Origin: Bostrychus sinensis
Lineage: Eukaryota; Chordata; Actinopteri; Gobiiformes; Eleotridae
Reading direction: 5' to 3'
NCBI GenBank assembly: GCA_020698575.1
Contig: CM036240.1
Coordinates: 27,245,211 to 27,309,210 of the forward strand
DNA: 64,000 nt
Every line of letters starts with the position of its first letter. Position 1 is the stretch's first letter. The notes beneath the pieces were generated by a model. That model was not told the origin of the DNA. It was given only the letters and a program-made list of their open reading frames with translations, and searched no databases. A program made the position numbers and the translations under genes. Positions 39,416 through 50,640 of the stretch are shown here, piece by piece.

Positions 39416-39609
39416 GAATATAGGCGGGCTTTTGAAATTCCAGCTACAAAAAGCACTCTGTTAAGTAAAATCACATGGCTAATTTGTATACCTCAAAGCT
39501 TTCTCAGCTTAAAATCATAATTTTTCAGTTTTTTTCTGGAGTCAATACAGGTTCTCTGGGTCTCAATAACAGCATTACACTCTATGTTGTGGTACAGAGT
39601 AATTTGTTG

Positions 39610-40285
39610 AATTTTGTTTTGCATTGTTTTGTATTCTCTAGTGCTGAGTTTCTGAGGTGCTCGGTTCCATGAGCCTCCACGCACTTCCACCAGGAAGCAC
39701 TGACCAATAGGGCTGGGATCCGTTAAACGATACCTTTGTGGTATTCAAAGAAAAAAAAAAATTAAATACCAAGATTCAATACCTTGTACCTAATGTTCCT
39801 TTGCATGAATCAAATAACACAGAATAAATCATACAAACTACTGGTTTTAACTCACAGATAAGAATTTTGCTTCAGAAACCGGTGTTTTAATCAATATTAA
39901 TGTGTTTTATTATTTTAGAAGATAAATTAGCACACCATAGGTATCAGAAAGAGTATCACTCAGGTACCAGTATCAAAAACCTGGTATCGTTTAAGTACTG
40001 GTATTGAAAAAATCTGCACAGTAGCCAACCCTACTAACTGATCAGCAAGCCCTTTACATCCAGTCTGTTCTCATTCATTTATCAAAATAACAATGTACAG
40101 CTCTTCGAGGAAGTAGTTTCTGTGATTCTGTTCAAAAGATCGCAACAGATCTTCACTCTGCTGCACTTATGGCATCAGTAAAGTATTTATAGGAAAGGTT
40201 TTCTTTTAGTCATATATTGTTTTTTTTAAGGGTGTAAAACTGTCTAGAGGTAAATAAAGCATAATATAGCCCATTTAATAATACA
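39610..40285 (-). repeat. R1 repeat copy, split by a hAT insertion
   Basis: The left part (39610-39707) ends with CACCAGGAAGCACTGACCAA. The right part resumes with TCAGCAAGCCCTTTACATCC after 40041 and ends near CATAATATAGCCCATTTAA. Joined, this is the order seen in the minus strand of the complete R1 copy at 26381-26977. The interruption is the element at 39708-40033. Confidence 0.8.
39708..40033. mobile_element. hAT-like MITE nested inside R1
   Basis: The left end TAGGGCTGGGATCC and the right end (complement TAGGGTTGGCTACT) are inverted repeats. The flanks CTGACCAA (39700-39707) and CTAACTGA (40034-40041) match at 5 of 8 positions, with all differences transitions. The comparison with intact R1 copies independently confirms the insertion boundaries. 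The interior has GTATCG/CGATAC-type strings usual for this kind of fish element. Confidence 0.82.
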
Positions 40286-40290
40286 AGTCC

Positions 40291-41465
40291 AATCAGATTG
40301 CATGTAAATTCCTAATATAAATTTGATTATGTTGTTTTTTTACCGATCTAGAGACTTATTTGCTAGTTAAATTTCATGCTATTATCATATACACCTTTAC
40401 ACAAATTGTCGAAATATACACACTAAGCTATATCCAAGACATATTTTTGCTCTAAGACTGCACTGTAGACTCACATAAATTTAAGGAAGGAGCTGTTCTG
40501 AGACTATTATAAGGTCCGAGGGTGGTTTTACTGTGAGTCTACCTGAGCGAGTGACTGACGGAGTGTGACGGCTGCTGTCTATTCCACATCAGTCACATCA
40601 GCACATAGACCACACTACACTCACTCTAGCAGGAGTGGGACTGTGCCAAGCCAGTGCTATAAATGCAGTAAAAAAAATAAGGATTTTGAAATATCAGTAT
40701 AAGTTTTATTTCATGAGGTATTCGCTCTGCCTGCCTTATATGCCACAAACTCAACTGATATGAAGTCGGTTGGTGCTTTCACTGTGGTTTTCTGCAACAA
40801 AATGAGATAGTGGATTCACATTTTAACAGGTGGCCATTTTGTTTGCCCTATACCCCTCACTGTCAAGTTAAACAGTCTGGTGTTACTGCCTGAGTTTGTG
40901 CTGGAAGAAGAATGACTCTATAACACACTTATACTGGAAACAAAATGATGCTGATGATTCATTTTATAAGGGGTTCTGGAGTCAATTGCTTGAAATACTT
41001 CTTCAATGTTGTTGTTGTGCTCATGAATGTTAGCACAGAAGCTACATGTATCTAATGTTTGTGTGATACCTAAAATGGAAATGTGAAAGTTACTTTAATG
41101 TACTGCAGGTTTTGCTACTTCATCATCTACCAATTGTACTACTTTTTACTGTCTTTGATGAGGAAGCAAAACTCATACAAAAATCATGTAACTATTATTA
41201 TATGTAATTTTGTAGTATGCTGCAAGGTACTCTTTGATGTTCTCTGTCCCTGAAATGTGGACACGTGTTGCCACTATTTATACAGAATTGTCTGTTATTC
41301 CTGTACATTTCTCTGTTCAGTATGTGTAGTTTGCTTGCTTTCTATTTTCTAAATGCTTTTGTAGTTTACATCCAGTAAAGCAGTGTAAAGATTTATATTC
41401 TGAATTTATTCTAGCCTATAGAAATTACAAAAAGGACTGATTAATAATATTGTTACGATATGCAG
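40291..41465. other. No gene or clear repeat seen
   Basis: Unassigned AT-rich DNA. Confidence 0.4.
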
Positions 41466-42122
41466 TATAGGGCTAGGTGATAAATCAGATTCATTTGTTT
41501 AATTCAGGTTCCTAATTTTGGCTGATGTCAATAAAGTAGTCCTATTGTAAAATCAAATTTAGCAGAAATAGCATCCTCCAAGCAAAGTACACTATGTTGG
41601 GGCTAATGCTAGCGCCCAGAGGAGCTTAAATACTGACTGTTGAGACTCTGCAGATGCTAAAAACACTAAGATTCACAGAGAAAGGAGTCATTTTCCCCTT
41701 TATAATGCCTTTTGTTCAGCCTGTGGCTGGAGTTTGCCAAAAATGAACAGTGTAGTGTGAGATGAGCAGCTTGCAGTGCTAACTTATGTACTTTGTTTAT
41801 ATGCAGATGAGCCATTTGCTTGCTGAAGCTTTTAGCACTTTTAACAAGACTTATTTTGGTGTATAAATTATAATAGATTATAATTTAATAGAGCTGGTAC
41901 TTACAAGCAGCAAGTAATGTACACTACCACTGCTTTACTATTGTTTTGTGCTGCATGTGTTTTAAAAATATAGCTTTGTAATACTCTTATTGGAATATAA
42001 CGATCCTACATTTAAATTGCTTTTAATGGCAAAAGAGAAAAAAATAATACAAAATTTTAAATGGATAGAAATTGAAAAAACAGGATTCAGATTTTATTAT
42101 TTGGTCTTATCGCCCAGCCCTC
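41466..42122 (+). mobile_element. hAT-like MITE family R3, copy 2
   Basis: The left end has TATAGGGCTAGGTGATAAAT and the right end GGTCTTATCGCCCAGCCCTC. Candidate target duplications are ATATGCAG (41458-41465) and ATATGTAG (42123-42130), 7 of 8 matching. It shares its interior blocks with copy 1 at 29679-30329 in the same orientation. No transposase. Confidence 0.8.
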
Positions 42123-42130
42123 ATATGTAG

Positions 42131-45084
42131 ATAAAGAGGTTATGGTGATCGGCCAGTGCATTTTATGAGTCAGGTTTGTAGTATAATCCATTCAATCTGT
42201 AACATTACTTACTTTGTTGAGTGCATTTGACAAATCACTCAGTGGGACGGGCACGGTACACTGGCATGTGACCCCATGTGGCTGAATTTTTGATAATATT
42301 TACACCATAGGGGCCATTTATTTTAAAGGATTAAAGCTTTGGTTTGGAGCCAGGATTCTCTATCTCTTTGTGAAATAGGGCCGGTTTTATTGATTAGCAA
42401 GCGACACAACATGTTACCGGCAGTCTGGATTCAGGATGGAACTGTAACACCTTTGTGGAGGTCTGCGCTCTCTTTGGTCACTTCTGGTGCTGTGTCCACT
42501 GTTGAGTGTTGTCATCTTCCTTGTCATGGCCTGCCTTTCACATCAAATCACTGTGAGTAAAGCACAACACTCAAGACAGAATAAATCAACAGCATAGACA
42601 CAAAATAATACATCCCATCCCTAACTACTGTTGGCATCACACAGAGCAGATAATGTCCTATTATTAAATTCCCTGGGAGCTTATCCAACACAAAATGGCC
42701 ACTTCATTAAACCTCAGCCAATTTCAGGTTTCCCAATGGTCACACTGTTAGATTTGGTTTTACCGTTAGTTGTTTTGTTGACCTCACAGATGGATCTCAG
42801 GCTCCACTATAGCCAAGGCCGAAACCATTCAGTTTCCATTTGCATGCTTCTGGGCAGAGATCGCTTGCCGTACATTTAGAAAGCAGTTATTGTGATTAAT
42901 GTCAGGTCGGGCTGAAATCACAAAGCACAGTGGAGCCATGCTGATAAACTGTAGCATTCTTATGTATAGGGGTTGAATTGAATCAGCTATGTGTAATAAA
43001 TTGTGTAATGCATTTTCATTCTCTTCTCTCCGTCATAAATTGAGGGTTGAGGAGTATTTATAGTGGCCGTGGCAGACTGCAAGCTGCCGTGCCATTAAAC
43101 TTCCATGAGCGCAGCAGTATGCAACAGCAGCAAGCCCGGGATACTTCACAGAACTCCCACTGTGCACTCATCGGATGTGTTTTTACCAAAGAGAACTGAC
43201 CTTTTGTCAAGCCCAGGCCATGCTCTCCTGCTGTTAGGTTAGACAAGCAGAGTTCGTTAAGGAAACAGTGGAAAAGAGCAAAGGTTTAACAGCCTTCGAT
43301 GAATTATTTATTCAGTTGTTTTTTTTAATGTTGGAATCCAACTTAAAAAAATACTGTGGCTTCTCTGGGTGAGATATTGGAAGAACCAAGAAGATGTTCT
43401 GTGTTCAATAACTACTCAGTTGTAGCCAGGCCAGCTAGACTAACCCACTTTCCTTTTTGACAGCAGGAAGGTCTGGATACCAATGCCAAATTACCCATGC
43501 AAATCAGCCTGAAGGATTTTTTTTATTGATTAACAGTACACACAATGCAGCATTTTTGGTCTTCTGTGTTTGAGTTAAGATACATGTATATTGTCACGTT
43601 TGGGTGGTTGACAGGAAGCCCAATTTTCTTATAATCAATAAAAAAACGTTTGCTAAATATTCTTTTTCCTCCTCCAAAATGTTAACAGCAGTACAACATA
43701 GGGTCTACTATGCGACTTTGAAGTTTTAGAAAAAAGTTGTGTTATTTTTTTAGATTTTGACATAAAACAGTAAAATGTCCTGCATGTGACTGTACCAGCA
43801 TGCTGAAGGCCAATAGAAACTATTATTTCTATTATTAATTTTAGTAAAATCCTCATTTTCTCAAAAACTGTTAATGTGTGTGTGTTTGGTGTCCTGAGCT
43901 GTGACAGCTTTATTTTTCACAAAATAAAATTCTGAATGTTAAAAATTATTATTTTTGAAGGGACAAGGATATATTTATTAACCTAACAGGCATGTTCAAT
44001 ATTTTATGACAAAACTTCAAATGGCCAAATTGTAAAAATACGTGTAGAAATAACTGTGTAATTGCTTACACTTCTTATAAAACTGTTATATTTGAAAATA
44101 TTATTTAATATTCTTTGTATTCAACTTCAAAGTTGTGGTACACTGCAGGACAAATAAAGGTGTTACACCTCCAAACATCAACTACCCATTTTAAGGAAAA
44201 ATTGAGTGTAATCTGTTGATAGTGACTTATACAACACAAGAATACATCTTATATTCAGTACATAGGAGCGACCCATTAAATAGTGATTTTCCACTGATTA
44301 ATTTAGGCCCCAGAAATGTGAATGCTAACTAAAACACAATTATTCTTTTTGTCATTAATTTAATTCATTTAAAACTAAAACTAAAATTACATACACTACA
44401 TTATTTTAGGTTGTCAAAATGAGGCTTCTGGACTCTGATCAACCAGACAGGGACTACAAGAGACTGTGAAAGTTACATTGTGCTGCTTTAAACCCACTCC
44501 AAGGTTTGCATGACCAGAAAGGACTGACATCTCCTGTCACATTTTGAGCATATAAAGTTATGATCAGTAACCAATCAGAAAGCTGACAAAAGGTCAAACC
44601 CGACACTGTCAGACTGGCATAATAACGGGTGTGACGGTGACGTGTCCTCTGGTGGCGCCAAGGTGAGGTGTTTCATTCTGTGTGCAGCCTGCGACACTGG
44701 CTCGCTCAGGGCAGGAACAAAGAGTGGCAGCGCTGGGCAGCATCTGTTCAGGGAGAAATAATGCTGGCATCAGGCTGGACGGAGGCCAACTTCCTGTCCG
44801 AAGGGCTTGTGTGCCGCTCTCCACCGAAAACTCTGCTAGGGCTGCAACAAATGCTGGTGGAAGGGGGCAATTGGTCCCCGAGGTAAGGACTGAGGCAGAA
44901 TCTGTGGCTTGTCTTCTTAGTGTAAGCCATCTCTCATCAGAGTGATTACATAAAGATGATTGTATTTTATTAACTTTGCCGAAGAAGTTATGTTTTTGGC
45001 CTTGGTGAAAGTGGTTTGTTCTGCCTTTAATGCAGGAGATCAGGGGACTTGACGTGGAACCATAAATTCAGCAACAGCAAGTGC
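42131..45084. other. No gene supported; GC-richer segments at 43020-43250 and 44620-44890
   Basis: The 44620-44890 segment is CpG- and GC-rich and ends with a consensus-like 5' splice site (GAG|GTAAGG, junction 44882/44883). It might be a non-coding first exon, but no promoter elements were recognised. The 43020-43250 segment is non-repetitive. The rest is AT-rich. Confidence 0.35.
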
Positions 45085-45109
45085 AGACCACTGCTTAGTC
45101 TCGGTTTAG

Positions 45110-45545
45110 GCACAGATCAGTCCTGGTTTAGCCCTGATTTAGTCCTGGAAATTTGCTGGTTTAGCCCTGGTTAGTCCTGGTTTAGTCCTAGATATGTACT
45201 GGTTTAGCCCTGGTTAGTCCTGGTTTAGTCCTAGATATGTACTGGTTTAGCCCTGGTTTAGTCTTAGATATGTACTGGTTTAGCCCTGGTTTAGTCTTAG
45301 ATATGTACTGGTTTAGTTCTGGTTTAGTCCTTGATATGTGCTGGTATAGTCCTGGTTCTGTGGTTTAGCCCTGGTTTAGTCCTGGATTAGATCCGGTATA
45401 GTCCTGGTATTCTTTTGGTTATGTGGTGGTTTAGACCTGGTTTTCTTAGATTAGTCTTGGTTATGTGCTGGAGCAGTTTAGTCCTGACTTAGACCTAATT
45501 TAGTCCTGGTTTAGTGCTTGTTTAGTCCCAGTTTAGTCCCTGTTT
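45110..45545 (+). repeat. GGTTTAG minisatellite with higher-order units
   Basis: The 10-11 bp units (GGTTTAGTCCT, GGTTTAGCCCT) are organised into larger ones. Two identical 43-bp units occupy 45156-45198 and 45199-45241. Three 33-bp units at 45242-45274, 45275-45307 and 45308-45340 follow, each ending in AGATATGTA or a close form. The tail decays to simple units by 45545. It uses the same base unit as the array at 18985-19670, and in the same orientation. Confidence 0.9.
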
Positions 45546-45961
45546 GGTCCATTAGTAACGCTGACTTTAGTCCACTGAAGATGATTCTTTACCACTGTTC
45601 ACAGTTTGTGGCTGAGGAGAGCGATCGGCCTGAATTAGAAGATCTCTGGTTGCAGTCTGGGCACTTTATTTTTACTACTGTGAAGCAGGGCCAATGCCAT
45701 GGTCTGCATGCTGCAATAATTACAGTATTCTCTAATATTCATGGCTGTAGTTCATAGCAACAGATAGAGACAACATAAAATGCTAAATACATATAAATAT
45801 TTTTAAAATATTCCAAGACAAGATAATTAAGTCTTGTGGGATGTGATTTATTCAGCCTGTCTCCTAGAAACAACATTATTACTCTGCTGATTTTCTTTAT
45901 GTTTTTAAGAGAGCAACTGTTGCCTGGATTTTTCAGTGCAGTGTTTTGTAGCCTCTTTGTT
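45546..45961. other. No gene seen
   Basis: Short open frame continuing out of the minisatellite; no support for a gene. Confidence 0.4.
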
Positions 45962-45969
45962 CTTTAGAG

Positions 45970-46259
45970 CAGGGGTGTCCAAACTGGGGGTCGCAGGCCA
46001 AACTTTGCTCTTTAGTGTGTTTGATCTGGCCCACAAAGGGGCCAGATTTGTAAAGGGTGTCTACTTTGATTCTGTTGTGCACTGAAAAGACAGGATTGGA
46101 TACACTGTCAATGGGCTGTTCTTCTTAATAATTTGATAATTAAAGTATGTTCATATAGATCTATTAGCATTTCATCTCATTACATGCAAAATACTACTGC
46201 TTTGGCCCTTGGCCCACAAATGCATTTCCGTTTTGGTCCTCTGAGGGCAGCCACTCCTG
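45970..46259. mobile_element. hAT-like MITE with 8-bp target duplication
   Basis: The left end CAGGGGTGTCCAAACTGGGG and the right end (complement CAGGAGTGGCTGCCCTCAGA) share the 8-bp CAGG(G/A)GTG terminus. The flanks CTTTAGAG (45962-45969) and CTCTGGAG (46260-46267) match at 6 of 8 bases. CAGGGGTGTCCAAACT is a widely recognised hAT (Charlie-like) end. It has no transposase. Confidence 0.85.
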
Positions 46260-46549
46260 CTCTGGAGCACATAGGAAAGACTTTAACTCATAAGGAAAGG
46301 TAATGTAAACCCTGCTCAAAGAAATTCAAACGTCTATAACACATTATATTTTTAGAAGAGCATATTAAATTACAGTATGAAGAGTAGTTTGCATGGATCA
46401 TTGTTTTGCGACCTTGCCAGTAGATGTGTTCATTTACACCAACATGACTTGAAATGTGAAGTGCCCACAGCACACTTTTACTGACAAGTTAATTTGCAAT
46501 ATACAAGGGAATATTGTAACTTTAAGAATGATTACCATATGAATAGACA

Positions 46550-47065
46550 TTTACATCTTAAACCAATCTTGGTCACTCTAGAACAGCATGACGTGCTTTA
46601 CAACCTTTAAAAACATTATGTGGCTAAAAGACTACTGTTGCCATAAGAAAACAGGTGACTAGAGCAGCAGAGGGCAGAGTGTTGTGGTCTTTTGAACATA
46701 GAATCAAAGAAAAAGAGCACTTCACTTCCCTAAACTTTTGAGGCCATTTTACTACAAAATGAAAAACAGCAGGAATCATTGTAAACTAAGCTGTATACTT
46801 TTTTTTTTCTTTCTTAGAGATAAATGAATGAGAGCAGACTGGATGTAGAGGGCTTGTTGATTGGTCAGTGCTTCCTGGAGTGGGCGGGGTTTGTGGCAGA
46901 GGCGGAGGTTTGCGCAACTAAGCATTTTGAGGCCTCAGAACAGCCATGCCAGAATTACTTGTGCATGAATGAAGCAAAACACAGCTCCTGGTATGCTTTT
47001 GATGAGAGAACATTATAACATGGTAGAAAGCTCAAAAAGTAAATTTTACATAATATATTCCTGAC
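46550..47065 (+). repeat. R1 dispersed repeat copy
   Basis: This copy carries GACTGGATGTAGAGGGCTTG, TTGATTGGTCAGTGCTTCCT, TTTTGAGGCCTCAGAACAGC, GCAAAACACAGCTCC and TTTTGATGAGAGAACATTAT, in the same order as 26381-26977. Confidence 0.78.
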
Positions 47066-47917
47066 TTTTTTTCTCACTAACTGAAAAAAAGATGAAAATG
47101 TAATGGGAAATGCAAAGTGCAGTTCATAATTGAATGCATAGTATATTTATGTTCATGTATATCCTTATACTGATCCTGAAGTAAGTTCTGGAGTGGTTAA
47201 TTCACTTTGTTAACAAAATTCTTTTTCCATCCATCCATGTTTATTATCTCCATTCATTCAGTTCAGGAAGTGTTGCTGCCTCTTGTGGGACTTGAGTTAT
47301 CTGTATGCAATCTGCCCAGACACTTCTGGGATTTATCAAAAGTTCTCGTTGGGTTTAATGTAGCTTCACTCCTGTTAATTGCCTGTATAGATTTTGCCGT
47401 GGTGTTTGTCTTGGTGCAATAACTGAACATCATTTTGAACAAGCCCTGAGCATAAAATATGCAAATGACCATATTGCAGTGGAATTTACAAATGCATTGA
47501 CTGTTCTCCTGCAGAATACAATTTTTACTACCAGCTGTGGGCAGCAACGACTTACTTGAGTAGTTTTATTGCAACACACTAATTATAATGTTACTTCTTC
47601 TTGAGTAATATTATCAATGCTCTTTGTTCTTTACCCACATCTATACTTTACCTCTATATTGTTTATTAAAAGACTTATGTTGTGAAAATGTGACAAGATT
47701 TGGAAACTTGTGTGTCTTGTGCCTTATTTTATATATTTTGTCTGATTACATCAGTACTTAAACATAAATCAGACATCATGCCCAAATACTTACCCAGAAA
47801 TTGAGAAGTTTTTTTTTTTTTTTTTTTTTTTTTGCCAAATACTTTTACTAATTGTTTGGATACTTTTTTACCACAACTTGAGTAATATTATTTTGAAGTA
47901 ATAGGGCTGAGAAAAAT
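47066..47917. other. No gene seen; poly(T) run
   Basis: A 25-base T run is at 47809-47833. Nothing else was recognised. Confidence 0.45.
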
Positions 47918-48462
47918 ATATTTCGGATCTGGAGAGAGTATAGTTCATACTTTATTTATTTAAAAACAGCTTTAAAATATGTTAAAGGCTGTTAAGCATC
48001 TTATGAACATGTTCTTTAGGAGTTGGACATTATTTCAGTGTTTGGGGGTCCTCCCCAGAAAGCTTTGATTAGAACAGAGGTAATTTCATATATTTTGTTA
48101 CATTTTTGTATTGTTATCTGTGATAATTTAGGTAGCAAATGTAAAATATGTTGATTGTAATAAGAAATGCTAAATAATGAGCTAATTATGTTTCACTCTG
48201 AGCTATGCTGACACTTCAAGTACTGTACTTGTGCTGTCTTTAGCCCCAGAAATTAAAAGTGTCATTTGCCACTTTTTAAAATTAAATTTCCACACTGGGC
48301 TTTACAGAACACAAGCAGGACTCAGAGACAGGAGCCTAACCTTCCTCTCCCTCTCTTATAATGAATACTGCTTTTATTATTGACAGATAAACTAACTTAT
48401 TATTGAACTGCTCTGGGCCTGACAGCAGAGTTAGACTGATCCTAGAGAATGCTCTGAGACAC
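47918..48462 (-). repeat. R4 dispersed repeat, second copy, inverted
   Basis: Reverse complement of 30945-31628, as shown by TAGGAGTTGGACATTATTTC, GTGTTTGGGGGTCCTCC, TAACCTTCCTCTCCCTCTCT and ACTGATCCTAGAGAATGCTC. The nested hairpin of the other copy is represented here only by a short palindrome around AAAGTGTCATTTGCCACTTT (about 48257). Confidence 0.85.
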
Positions 48463-50154
48463 AGGAGGACATAGTGGTCCAAAGGTCTGAATTTGTTCAT
48501 AAAATATCATTTTTGGCTGACGTTAGCAGCCTAAAACTAGATAATCTAATCAACTATCAATTGCATTGCAACAACTGGCAATATGGTGACTTTAATTCAT
48601 TGTATTTATTGTAAACGTAAATTTGTGTGTGTACATTTGTTAAGGCTTGATTAAATCATGACTCGACCATAACAGGCTGGTGACTGACGCATGGTGTTAG
48701 CATAGTTCACTCATTGGCGTTAGCTGGGCAGTGTGATCTCATACTAGACGAGTCAGTGTTTTAACATACAGACAACAATTCATTTAATTTTCTTGTGGTT
48801 TTATTCATGTCATAACACCGGTGAAGACTCTATATTAGATGTGTCTGGTTTTAAGATTGCTTAATATACAAATAATACACCTGAAAATGTCTGAAAAGTA
48901 TGAAAAAGTAATGTTTCTGAGTGGGTGAAACAGTTTGTTTCCTCCCACACCAGACCACGCACCCCACCATGACGCGATGATGACTGTATCTATAACACAA
49001 AAGTCATTCTAAATGTCAGACTGACTTTTGGAAACATTGTCTTGGTTTCTTCTGTAAGTGAACTTTATTTCAAATGTTGTTAATCTCAAATGAGATTATG
49101 AATTATTGTACTGAAGCCAATTATCTAAACCCTATGAAGTAACTTGAGTACAGTGTTTGGCTGCTCTACCCACCTTTCTTTTTTGTATATATTGCAATAT
49201 TTGTTGATGTAGTCTCGAAATTCTTCCACTTCTTGCTCTCATTTTTTCTCCTCACGTTTTTGATCACTACATTTTCTTGTTATTCTATATTTGTAATCTT
49301 GGCTTCTCTCAGCAAACACAATTCATTCACCAGTGAGATCTTTGTTTGTTTGCATCTTGCACAAACTCTCTCACTTCCTTTGTTTCCGCTGGCTTCTGTA
49401 TCTTCAGCCTCTAATAAAAAAAAACATTGAAACACAAACAAAGCCGGCGCAGATATATGGCGGGCTATTCTTTTGCTCTTTTGAACGCTGTGATTGACGA
49501 GTCGCAAAAGGGCATCAATTATAGAGCATGGAGATTGCCATTATTTTGTTCATTAATATGCAGTTTGATAATTGTGTTTTTATGTATTTGTTTATTGCAC
49601 AGTGGGGAGGAATTTGAAGTAGGTTTGCAGAAAATAAATGAGTTGAAGACATGAAGTGGAACAGCGGAGTCTAATCAGGTGTTGCTATTTTGGGGAAAAT
49701 AATTTAGAAAGCTTCGAGTGGAAGATTGTTATAAGTAGCTGGTGGGCAAGCTTCATGGTCATTTAATTTTCAGGGTTTAATATATTTTCTTCTTACAATA
49801 ATGGTTCTTACAAAATTTGTGTGAAAATGTGGCATTTTTCCATCTACAAATTACCCAATAGCAATGTTGTTCGGAAAAAGCATATTCCGTATTGTTGTAT
49901 GCAAAGTCACAATATTTATGGAATATTTATATTTGGAACGTCCCTATATAACGTTTTAAAAAGGGCTGTATGTGTATATTCAACCAGGAAGACAGTCATT
50001 TATTTTCCCTGTTCAGTACCATAATGCTAGTCTGATACTGTCAGCCAATCACAGCCTGCCACCTTTGCCTCTCGCCCAATCACCTCTCAAGCCATTCATG
50101 TACAGCATATACACCGCAACCCCACCTAAGCTAAAAACGCTTGGGTCCCTAGTG
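48463..50154. other. No gene supported; possible conserved segment 49430-49660
   Basis: The 49430-49660 segment (GGCGGGCTATTC, GATTGACGAGTCGC, TTCATTAATATGCAG) is non-repetitive and contains an octamer-like TTAATATGCA string, so a regulatory role is conceivable. No exon signals are convincing. Confidence 0.35.
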
Positions 50155-50300
50155 TTCCTAGTGTTCTCTGCAAAATCAAAGTAACAGCTCCCCATAAGAA
50201 GACATTTTCCACATATACATTATTTTAACTTATAAAATGTAAAATACTAATGCAAAGATGTCCAAAACTATTTCAAAAAGCCTGAAAAAAGCATAATATA
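50155..50300 (+). repeat. R2 dispersed repeat copy
   Basis: Same orientation as the copy at 2475-2630. It shares GTTCTCTGCAAAATCAAAGT, AACAGCTCCCCA, AAGAAGA and TGTCCAAAACTATTTCAAAA. Confidence 0.7.
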
Positions 50301-50514
50301 TTTGTTCGAATATGTTTGAGTAATCAAGGCTGAAGTGCACTGGAGCCCAGATTGAGGCTGTTAGCTGTTCAATATATAGAGCTTCAAGTTATTGTGATAA
50401 AATGTTGTTTAACAGCACAGTAAATCTGCCCTGATAGTCACTGTCTTTGCCAAGGACAATGAATGAATGAAGTTTACACACCAGAAGATTTAAGGCTTTA
50501 CCACTGACTGTATT

Positions 50515-50640
50515 ACAATCTCCATCAACACACCAGGCTCATATCCTGTGACATATCCCTTGACTTTCTTTCCAAAACATCTCACCTGAGCTGTCCCTGT
50601 GATGCACTCATTCTTAATCCTGTCCGTCCTCTTCCTACTT
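50515..50640 (-). mobile_element. Non-LTR retrotransposon remnant
   Basis: The minus strand encodes DRIKNECITGTAQVRCFGKK, the fish LINE motif (RNE-IRGTAQV-CFG-K) that lies just before the RLRWFGHV block. It is the same family as the fragment at 31825-32115. Only about 125 bp remains. Confidence 0.75.
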